From: CAYXDO01 sp964463485
GTDB taxonomy: Bacteria; Myxococcota; Kuafuiibacteriia; Kuafuiibacteriales; Kuafuiibacteriaceae
NCBI GenBank assembly: GCA_964463485.1
Contig: CAYXDO010000197.1
Location: forward strand, 1-19,118
Direction of reading: 5' to 3'
DNA length: 19,118 nt
Shown here in pieces: positions 12,946 to 19,118 of the stretch; within the stretch, counting starts at the first letter, position 1; every line of letters begins with the position of its first letter. Made by a program: the position numbers and the translations under genes. The notes beneath the pieces are model-generated. The model was not told the origin of the DNA and ran no database searches. It saw only the letters and a program-made list of their open reading frames with translations.

Positions 12946-14901
12946 TCAGGGCGCGGGTGAGAATGTCGCAGCCACGGCGGTGAAATCTACGGCCATCGAG
13001 TAACCGTCGGCGAGCCTCGGGCTAGCTACGCAAGACTCCGGGCGCGTCGCGTCGACCGGCGGAATTCGTCGCGATTCGAGGTCCGGACAGGCTCCGTTGC
13101 ACGAATTTGGGCCGTCGAAGCAACTCTCGACCCTTCCACTGGCTCCCACCTGTAACTCCTCCAGCCCGTCTCCGTCGCGATCCACGTCCGGCCCGCCCGC
13201 CGTGGCGAACGCGTCGACGCAGTCCGGCGGATTTGGGTTCTCATGCCGAGCTCCGATGGGTTGGCAGAGCCAGTCCGGAATCCGCGAGATGTCGCTCACC
13301 AAGAATAGTCCGCCAAGTCGTCCGCCGGCGATTCGTCCGTTCGCGAGTGTGGCCACGATGACGGCGCTCTCGATGAGAAGCTCTCCATGATTCATCGGCT
13401 CGTCGAAGCGGTCGAGGAGGATCGGCAGCGAGACTTTGGTCGGAGTCACCGACCGGAGCTCCGTGGGCGAAGTGCCAACGACCCAGCGTACTCGGGCCTG
13501 AGCCGGGTTGCCGGTCGAGGACTGCGGGTCGATGTGGAAGGCGCAACACGATGTCGCGCCTCCTGGGATCGCGAAGTTGTCGCTCGCGTTCGGAACCGGC
13601 CCATCCGACAGCGCGTACAGCTTCATGGTCTCCTGGCACGAAGTGCTCGGAGCGGCTCGCTCCAGGCCGACGAGGAGCTCCCCGGTGGCGACGGCTTTGG
13701 CCAGCGCAAGGTCGAGGGTCGTTCGCATGCGGGCGAGGCTATTCTCAGCGCAGTCTCCAGGAGCGCGACACGACCCATCCACGTCGAACCCTTCGCTGGC
13801 CACCGAGATCGAGCTCAGGACGGCGCCGACACCAGAACCTGGGTTGCCGTCCCACCCCGAAGGCGAGGTTCCGCATTGGGCCGGAAAGCCATCTTCGAAA
13901 GTCACCCGGACGTCCTGGCCGACTTCGATGTCACGGCCTCCCAGAACGCCGAGAAACGTAGCCCTGCTTCGCAAGTGGAGAGTTCCATTCGGTACCAGGA
14001 GCTGCGCTCGCACGTCACACTTCTCGCCGATCACGGCGACCTCGGTCGCGTTCGGACCACCCGATCCGCCGTTCGGTCCGAGCACTGTCATTCGGAAGTC
14101 CTTCGCGCTCAGCGTCGTTCCGGTGGCAGGGCCGATGAAGCAGTTCGAACCTGGAAGCAGCCGGCCCGCGATTCGGAGCTCAACCGGACCAAGCGCTTCG
14201 ATTCTGCTCTTCTCGCCGATGTTCAGCTCGGCCAAGTCGAACGATCCCGCGTCGAGCTCGAGCACCGATCCCGCGCGGAGGAGAACCGCACCATAAGCGC
14301 CAGGAGCGAGCCGCTGGCGGACGTTCTGGGCGAGCGAAATCGGCTGCGATCCCGCAGTCACGGTACCCGCGGGAGGCAGAGTAGGCATGGACGCCGGAAA
14401 CGGGTAGACGGCGCCGCGACTCTCGCCGCTTCCCACCAAGGAGCTCGTGAAGATGTCGCCTACGACTGAGTCTTGCCGCAGTCTCACCGACTCCGCGGCC
14501 AGATCGTTGGACGGATCGATTCGAACGCCCTGACCCACGGTGGCACGAGCGTCGCCGAGCACTGGGCCGGGTCCTGTCCGAATGACGCCTACGTCGGCGC
14601 CCCGAATTGTCGCACCCTCTCTCAAACGCACGCTGTTCTCGACCAGCACGACGAAGTCCGTCAGCGCCGGTACGGTCGACAGCGACTTTCCGCTGACGCC
14701 CGATCCGCTCGATGCGCCCGATGCGCCCGATGCGCCCGAAGGTTGAGAGTTCTGGCATGCCGAGGAGAGGAGCGCCAAAGCCAAGGATCCGGACCGGACG
14801 GCCGAAGTCTGCCTCTGTTCTGCGCGGCCGGATCGTGGGCGGGTGCGTCCACGCGTCGGGTTGGACGGATTGGTTCGCGAAGCGCCTTTCAGCTGTCTCA
14901 T
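12946..14901 (-). CDS. Large lipoprotein, unknown function (651 aa)
   Basis: An Arg-rich n-region (about 36 residues) precedes a hydrophobic stretch and the lipobox LLSSAC, with Cys49 as lipidation site; a Gly/Ala/Ser linker (GASGASGASSGSG) follows. ATG 14901 has GGAAG 7 bp upstream. The mature N-terminal half reads like a beta-solenoid: ENSVRLREGATIRGADVGV, ESVRLRQDSVVGDIF, PVELRIAGRL, LHLRSRATFLGVLGG. This pattern of valence-poor turns and short strands is reminiscent of bactofilin-like or right-handed beta-helix proteins. The C-terminal half has many cysteines (for example CFDGPNSCNGACPD, CRAPGDCAENS), probably disulfide-bonded, and DVDRDGDGLEEL (about 570-582), which looks like a calcium-binding DxDxDG loop. 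It is likely a cell-surface or periplasmic structural or adhesive protein. It is divergent from the SNF2 gene and convergent with the kinase gene. Confidence 0.88.
   Translation of the reverse strand: MRQLKGASRTNPSNPTRGRTRPRSGRAEQRQTSAVRSGSLALALLSSACQNSQPSGASGASGASSGSGVSGKSLSTVPALTDFVVLVENSVRLREGATIRGADVGVIRTGPGPVLGDARATVGQGVRIDPSNDLAAESVRLRQDSVVGDIFTSSLVGSGESRGAVYPFPASMPTLPPAGTVTAGSQPISLAQNVRQRLAPGAYGAVLLRAGSVLELDAGSFDLAELNIGEKSRIEALGPVELRIAGRLLPGSNCFIGPATGTTLSAKDFRMTVLGPNGGSGGPNATEVAVIGEKCDVRAQLLVPNGTLHLRSRATFLGVLGGRDIEVGQDVRVTFEDGFPAQCGTSPSGWDGNPGSGVGAVLSSISVASEGFDVDGSCRAPGDCAENSLARMRTTLDLALAKAVATGELLVGLERAAPSTSCQETMKLYALSDGPVPNASDNFAIPGGATSCCAFHIDPQSSTGNPAQARVRWVVGTSPTELRSVTPTKVSLPILLDRFDEPMNHGELLIESAVIVATLANGRIAGGRLGGLFLVSDISRIPDWLCQPIGARHENPNPPDCVDAFATAGGPDVDRDGDGLEELQVGASGRVESCFDGPNSCNGACPDLESRRIPPVDATRPESCVASPRLADGYSMAVDFTAVAATFSPAP
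14711..14737. repeat. In-frame 9-bp tandem repeat in the lipoprotein linker
   Basis: GATGCGCCC occurs three times in a row, with a degenerate copy (GATCCGCTC, 14702-14710) beside it. On the minus strand it encodes Gly-Ala-Ser units directly after the lipidated cysteine. Gain or loss of a copy would change linker length by three residues without breaking the frame. Confidence 0.8.
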
Positions 14902-15167
14902 ATGGCCACTTCCGAAGGTACCTGATCTCGCGTCCGATCAACGCCGCGGACTTCTTCGTCGTGCTCGCGGCCGGAAGCTTTCGAGCACGTCTGCGGCGCG
15001 AACGATTATGGAATCTCGAGTGTACGATTAGTCTACGGAAACATAGGACATGTCGGGATTGTGAATCTGGTCGCGTACATATTCCGGCCTCTTGGGCCGC
15101 CTCAGGACCACGCCGCCGCGCCGAACTCGTCCTGGACCAGCCCGGGCTTGTGGTGTACCAGGGTTGG
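14902..15167. other. Divergent intergenic region, comparatively AT-rich
   Basis: This region separates the lipoprotein start (minus) from the SNF2 gene (plus) and must hold both promoters. The central part (about 15000-15095) is richer in A and T than its surroundings. A CATAAT -10-like box on the minus strand (15005-15010) could serve the lipoprotein gene, but its nearest -35-like match (TAGACT) is 19 bp away. No convincing promoter for the SNF2 gene was found. GACATGTC around 15047-15054 is an 8-bp palindrome. Confidence 0.4.
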
Positions 15168-18100
15168 ATGCGAACGGTTCCGGATCCAGCGGGTCTTCGC
15201 GCCGCGATCGATCAGTGGGTGGCCTCTGCGGGCTTCGAGAGCTCCTCGGAGGTTCCGATGCATCGGGCCAAGGAGCTGATCGACTCGGTCTCCAAGACAA
15301 CCCATGTCGACGCTGCGGTCGTTCGCGACATTCTCATCGAGAGCGCCAACGCCGCGAGCGAGCGCGCGAAGGACGCTCAGACCGAGCTCGGCGCATCGAC
15401 CGCCTATCGTGGCGCGCAAGTTCACACGCCCATTCGCTCGTCGAGCCCGCTCGCCGCTTTGATGACGGCCAAGAGGGGGGCGGCCACCGCCAAGGTGCGC
15501 GAGGCCGACGTCGCCGGAGCGCTCGGTGTTGGTGACACGTCCTTCTCGCAGTTGAGGAAGGACATCGAGTCGGCGCGCATCGCGATCACCGATCACGCTC
15601 GCCCGAAGGCGCTGTCCGAGCTCAACGAAGCTTGCGTCAAGCTGATTGCGCGGCTCCATCAGCTCGAGAAGTCACCCAACAGCGAGCAGCTTCAAGCGGA
15701 GATAACCAGGCTCTTCAAGGACATGCTGTCCGAGGGAGCCAAGGGGAAGGGCGTCTTCCTCACGAAGGTGGATCCGGCCGCGGGGCTCCCGAGAGTGCAC
15801 GCGGAATCGCCCGTGACCTTGCCCGCGAAGGTGTCGAGTCCTGCTCGTGAAGCGCGGTATGAGCGCCTCGAGCGCGCGGCGAGCGTCGACGGGACTCCGG
15901 AGGTGGATGCAGGCGCCCCCACCGTGCTCGGTCACGTCGCGTCGGTAGGTATCGACGCAGCGACGGGCGAGCGATTTCTATTCGACTTCCACGGCAGGGT
16001 TCAGGCCACGTACACGCTCGAGGGCTTCGTCGAGGAATTCAGGGCCGTCACCGAAAAGGAGACTCACCGGACCAAGCTGATCGCCAAGCCAGAGTCGGTA
16101 CAGGCGCTCCGATCGGTCTCCGACAAAGCCATCGAGCGACTCGCCGGAGATACGATGTTCGTGTCTCTCCTCGAGGACAAGGAAAGCGCAATCACTCGCG
16201 TGTACCCCACGAAATGGCACAAGGTGTCTGGGTCCTTCCTCAACCGCCAAGTCGTCGTCGACGGGCCCTTCAAAGGCGTATTTCTGGATGACTTGGTCAA
16301 CGCGCTGGCACCCACTGGGAAAGGGTATGAGTTCGACCCGAAGCTCGGGCCCTCTACACCCATCACGCCCAGAGAAGGCGAACCCTGGATCACTTCTTCG
16401 AAGGTACGCGAACGCGGCAAACTGACCGAGAAGCTGTACGTCAGAATCCCCTTCGAGAAGCAATACACGCCCACTCGGCAGGCGCTGAGAAGACTCTCAC
16501 AGCTCGATCCGATGATCAAATACGAGGAAGGTAGCCAGAACACCGGTTTCTACTTTCCGCCCGAGCGGTACAAGATCGTTCGCGAGATCCTCAAAGGAGT
16601 GGTCCTGTCGGGCTCCGCCAAGGACAAGCTGGAAGCCTACTTTGCCGAGCTCACGAAGATCGAGCTCGCCGCGACCGGAAAGTCGCTGGATCATCACACC
16701 GCGGCGGCGATCGGCGGATTCAAGGCCAAGATCGCGACCGCGGATGGTCGGACCAAGCCCGTCGAGATGACTCACTGGCAGCGGAAGTCGATCGCGATGC
16801 TCGAGGCGCTCGGGTACCGCGGTGTCCTCGCGCTCGGAACGGGCATGGGAAAGACTCTGGCAGCCATCGGAGTCATGCAGGAGCTCAAGGAACGAGAGGG
16901 CGAGAAGCGGCCTTTTCTGATCGTCTGTCCAAAGGCCTTGAAGGGCAACTTCGCGAAGGAAATTCACAAATTCCTCGAGCCGAAAGCCGCCAAGGAGCTG
17001 GTCGATCGGCTCGTGGTCGTGGACTACGCTCAGTTCTCGAGGGCCGCGCACTCCGGTCAGCTCGGCGGAAAGAAATTCGCACCGGAGCAGTTTGGCGCCG
17101 TGTTCTTCGACGAGTCTCAGTGGCTCCGAAATCGGCGCTGGAAGGCCGCTCAAGCCGCGCTGGCGTTCGACCATCCGAGGAAGATCTGCCTCAGCGCTTC
17201 CGTGATGAAGGACAGCTTCGACGACGTCCTCACGCAGGTCTCCATCGCGGCCAACGTGAACCTCGGCGATCGTACGCAGGGCAAGGAGTTGCGAGCGCAG
17301 GCCCGCAAGTTCAAGCTTCAGTCGTGTGTCGAGATCGGCGGCCGCACCTTGGGCGTCAAGCAGGAGACCGAGCTGTTGCCCGGAGTGACGGTGGACCCGA
17401 AGCACGATCTGTACACTTGGGTGAAGAAGCACATCATTTACGCGGACAAGCGCATGGACGACACGGCGCTTCCGAAGTTCCATCTCGCCGCACAGACCCT
17501 CACCATGCCCAAGGCCATGGAAGAGAGTTACCGGAAGGCCACTCATCGCCTCGATCGGGTGCTTCGGGGCATGGTCTCGCTCTATCGAGACAAGGGCGTG
17601 AAGAACGAGCGCATCGATGAGAAGGGCCGAAAGCGGGTCGAGATCGACCCGCTCGCCCGGAGCCCACGGATCAGCAAGGTCTTCGGCCCCAAGCTGAAGG
17701 CCGCGATCGACGAAATCAACGCCATAGGCAACACTCCGGCGAAGCTCGATCGCGCGGCCGACCTGGTCATGAAACATCTGGAAGAGAATCCGAAGAGCAG
17801 GGCCGTGCTCTTCAGCGACTCGGCCGAGTACGTGATGGCGAGCGCCAAGGAGATGTCGAAACAGATCCCCGGCAAGATTCACGCGGCGTGTCTTGCCAAG
17901 GAGATCCGGTTATTCCAAGACGGGGAGGAGTTAAAGACCATCGCAGGTCATACTCTCCCGTTCGTTCCCGCTGCCTATCGAAGGGACCCGAACGCGCCCG
18001 CCGACCCAGCGACGAATCGAGCTTACTCGGAGACCGAGTGGCAGCAGTTCGCGCTCGCCGAGATCATCGGCCCCAAGGCGGAGATCGCCACGACCACGAT

Positions 18101-18500
18101 GTTCGGGCCCGTGTACATGGAAGGCCAGAACCTCCAGTGGGCCAACGTCGGCGTTCACTTGGACCGCGACACCTGGAACCGGCAGAACACCATGCAGCGA
18201 GAGGGACGACTCTGGCGCAAGGATCAGAAACACGAGGTCTCTTTCTACAACCTCGACTGGGTGTTCAAGAAACCCGCGGACCACCTCGATCGAACTCTCG
18301 ACGAAATTCGCGCATTTCACGAGAAGGTGGGCGGCCAGCTATTCGACGACATGATCGTCGCGCCTCAAGAGACGATGAAGCTGGGTGAGGAGTGGTCTCG
18401 AGTTCGACCCAAGGACGACCTCCGCATCGACTTCTCGCTGCTCCGCTACGGCATCTCGCCTTCCGCGGAGAAGGTCGCCGATCTGGAGATCGAGACTTGA
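15168..18500 (+). CDS. SNF2-family ATPase with long unrecognised N-terminus (1,110 aa)
   Basis: The C-terminal half is a superfamily 2 SNF2-type motor. Walker A is LGTGMGKT (Lys562) after HWQRKSIAML; Walker B is VFFDESQ (Asp648), with Gln where DEAH or DESH is usual; motif III is LSAS (about 675); motif IV region RAVLFSDS (about 880); motif V EGQNLQWANVGVHLD (from 985); motif VI QREGRLWRKDQ (1010-1020) with its arginine finger. Just before it, LSQLDPMIKYEE and GFYFPPERYKIV (about 440-470) resemble the HARP-like module of SMARCAL1-type annealing helicases. Residues 1-430 are unrecognised, helical at first (HVDAAVVRDILIESANAA), with almost no cysteine. Such motors translocate on or remodel duplex DNA. 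The start is uncertain: ATG 15168 is used; ATG 15258 has a strong GGAGG 5 bp upstream (1,080 aa). It overlaps the following small gene. Confidence 0.93.
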   Translation: MRTVPDPAGLRAAIDQWVASAGFESSSEVPMHRAKELIDSVSKTTHVDAAVVRDILIESANAASERAKDAQTELGASTAYRGAQVHTPIRSSSPLAALMTAKRGAATAKVREADVAGALGVGDTSFSQLRKDIESARIAITDHARPKALSELNEACVKLIARLHQLEKSPNSEQLQAEITRLFKDMLSEGAKGKGVFLTKVDPAAGLPRVHAESPVTLPAKVSSPAREARYERLERAASVDGTPEVDAGAPTVLGHVASVGIDAATGERFLFDFHGRVQATYTLEGFVEEFRAVTEKETHRTKLIAKPESVQALRSVSDKAIERLAGDTMFVSLLEDKESAITRVYPTKWHKVSGSFLNRQVVVDGPFKGVFLDDLVNALAPTGKGYEFDPKLGPSTPITPREGEPWITSSKVRERGKLTEKLYVRIPFEKQYTPTRQALRRLSQLDPMIKYEEGSQNTGFYFPPERYKIVREILKGVVLSGSAKDKLEAYFAELTKIELAATGKSLDHHTAAAIGGFKAKIATADGRTKPVEMTHWQRKSIAMLEALGYRGVLALGTGMGKTLAAIGVMQELKEREGEKRPFLIVCPKALKGNFAKEIHKFLEPKAAKELVDRLVVVDYAQFSRAAHSGQLGGKKFAPEQFGAVFFDESQWLRNRRWKAAQAALAFDHPRKICLSASVMKDSFDDVLTQVSIAANVNLGDRTQGKELRAQARKFKLQSCVEIGGRTLGVKQETELLPGVTVDPKHDLYTWVKKHIIYADKRMDDTALPKFHLAAQTLTMPKAMEESYRKATHRLDRVLRGMVSLYRDKGVKNERIDEKGRKRVEIDPLARSPRISKVFGPKLKAAIDEINAIGNTPAKLDRAADLVMKHLEENPKSRAVLFSDSAEYVMASAKEMSKQIPGKIHAACLAKEIRLFQDGEELKTIAGHTLPFVPAAYRRDPNAPADPATNRAYSETEWQQFALAEIIGPKAEIATTTMFGPVYMEGQNLQWANVGVHLDRDTWNRQNTMQREGRLWRKDQKHEVSFYNLDWVFKKPADHLDRTLDEIRAFHEKVGGQLFDDMIVAPQETMKLGEEWSRVRPKDDLRIDFSLLRYGISPSAEKVADLEIET

Positions 18501-18754
18501 GCGTGGAGCACCCGGAGAGCGTAGAGGAGTGGCGCGCGCACTTCAGAACGCTCGAGGGCACGAGCCTGCGGGAGAAGGCCATCGCCGCCAACACGGTGGC
18601 CTTCGTTCGGCTGCTGAAAGAAGAAGGCTACGCGGCTCGTGAGATTCACATGATCTTTACTCACCTCGCCAGACGTTTCGTCGAGCTCGGCGAGCGGACG
18701 CCGGGAGAAGGGCTCTACGACCTCGACGTAGTGGCCAAAGACCCGATCGACTGA
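18497..18754 (+). CDS. Small helical protein coupled to the SNF2 ATPase (85 aa)
   Basis: I do not recognise it. The protein is acidic and predicted all-helical: ESVEEWRAHFRTLEG, LREKAIAANTVAFVRLLKEEG, AREIHMIFTHLARRFVELGE, then a short tail ending LDVVAKDPID. It has no cysteine, signal peptide or membrane helix. The likely start is TTG at 18497, overlapping the SNF2 stop (TTGA) and 8 bp after GGAG inside the end of that gene; GTG 18503 is the alternative. The frame extends upstream to an ATG at 18392, but that would be a long overlap. The 4-bp overlap implies translational coupling, so the protein is probably made in step with the ATPase and may be its subunit or regulator. Confidence 0.78.
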   Translation: MSVEHPESVEEWRAHFRTLEGTSLREKAIAANTVAFVRLLKEEGYAAREIHMIFTHLARRFVELGERTPGEGLYDLDVVAKDPID

Positions 18755-18880
18755 GTCCTGAGTCTGCGACGAAGCGTACTGCGGTGGAATAGACCTCGAG
18801 CTTCCCTACCGTATCTCGCCCAGGTCCACCCACGAAATCGTCCACGCCTACGAAGCCTGCCGAAGCCAAGCCATTGGGCT

Positions 18881-18903
18881 GAGGTCGTTTCGGAAGCGAC
18901 CTC
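18881..18903 (+). terminator. Possible terminator hairpin after the SNF2 operon
   Basis: GAGGTCG (18881-18887) pairs with CGACCTC (18897-18903), and the stem can extend inwards by a G-U and two A-U pairs to a 3-nt loop. GCGTGTTTCTTG follows, a weak U-rich run. It is 127 bp downstream of the 85-residue gene's stop and is the best terminator candidate for that operon. Confidence 0.35.
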
Positions 18904-19024
18904 GCGTGTTTCTTGTGGTGTCTCGAGCAAAATACTGCCGGGGATCGGCGCTGACCCAAAGTTGGGGGGTGGACTTTGCGGGGGGAAAGAACGTCCGCCG
19001 GTCGTCGTGAGCGTGAGCGTCAAT

Positions 19025-19065
19025 CGTGGACGTGGGCGTGGACGAAACCGTGGACGTGGGCGTGG
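19025..19065. repeat. 17-bp direct repeat of GTGGAC/GTGGGC type
   Basis: CGTGGACGTGGGCGTGG occurs at 19025-19041 and again at 19049-19065, followed by further degenerate copies (CGTGGAAC, CGTGGACGTGGACG) to about 19093. The hexamer-like unit differs from, but resembles in style, the GGGCAC arrays at 12601-12903. Confidence 0.75.
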
Positions 19066-19118
19066 CGTGGAACCTGGTCGTGGACGTGGACGATCCGGAA
19101 TGAAATAGGCGCAGATCC

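Larger units (their letters stand above)
18755..19118. other. Gene-free end of window
   Basis: No credible gene was found in these 364 bp. Open frames here are short, Arg/Pro/Ser-rich and lack ribosome sites. The stretch contains a hairpin (18881-18903) and GTGGAC/GTGGGC-type repeats (about 19024-19093). A promoter for a gene to the right of the window may lie here but none is recognisable. Confidence 0.5.

Noticed and set aside
14712..15167. Upstream extension of the SNF2 frame by about 150 codons
   Set aside because: It begins inside the antisense lipoprotein gene at the GATGCGCCC repeat (MRPMRP), and has the composition of non-coding DNA.
16497..17882. 461-codon minus-strand frame inside the SNF2 gene
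   Set aside because: It is opposite the SNF2 motor motifs; Leu/Arg/His-rich shadow composition.
18657..19023. Two short minus-strand open frames at the right edge
   Set aside because: Their residues are Arg/Ser/Pro/Thr-rich, they lack ribosome sites and domain patterns, and they overlap the end of the 85-residue gene or the repeats.

Overview
The window is GC-rich, gene-dense bacterial chromosome. Its gene content suggests a large-genome predatory or soil bacterium of the myxobacterial type, perhaps a Sandaracinus- or Polyangium-like member of the Myxococcota: a eukaryotic-type Ser/Thr kinase fused to PilZ-like and J-like domains, a variant leucine-rich-repeat giant, lipoproteins with Ser/Gly linkers, a multi-PAS histidine kinase with a stand-alone receiver, and GC-rich hexanucleotide arrays between genes. 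This placement is inference from style; no taxonomic marker gene is present.

Layout: (1) 1-624: a possible terminator of an upstream gene, an 18-bp palindrome, and one small unrecognised gene (+). (2) 625-9937: eight genes all on the minus strand. In transcription order they are a two-CBS-domain protein, a secreted or lipoprotein beta-rich protein, a ChrA-type chromate transporter, a three-PAS histidine kinase, an Rcp1-like response regulator, a small coiled-coil protein, a ~954-residue repeat protein of the LRV type, and finally a Nif11-like RiPP precursor with a double-glycine leader. Close spacing or overlap couples lipoprotein with chrA, kinase with regulator, and coiled-coil with LRV protein. 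(3) 9938-10227: divergent intergenic region with a good sigma70-type promoter for the CBS gene placed so close to its ATG that the mRNA should be leaderless. (4) 10228-12555 (+): Ser/Thr kinase with PilZ-like, HPD-less J-like and TPR-like parts. (5) 12556-12945: gene-free region between convergent genes, filled by a structured repeat element made of GGGCAC hexamers, an imperfect 25-bp inverted repeat and a triple decamer. (6) 12946-14901 (-): a large lipoprotein. (7) 15168-18754 (+): an SNF2-type ATPase with a long unrecognised N-terminal half, overlapped by a small 85-residue partner gene. (8) 18755-19118: no gene seen; a hairpin and GTGGAC-type repeats.

Functionally the minus-strand block combines sensing (CBS, PAS kinase, receiver), an ion or oxyanion transporter, and a peptide precursor with no maturation enzyme in view. 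The plus-strand kinase gene and the SNF2 pair appear to be independent units. The best candidates for something undescribed are the solitary cysteine-free Nif11 precursor beside the LRV giant, the SNF2/85-residue pair, and the composite intergenic repeat element.
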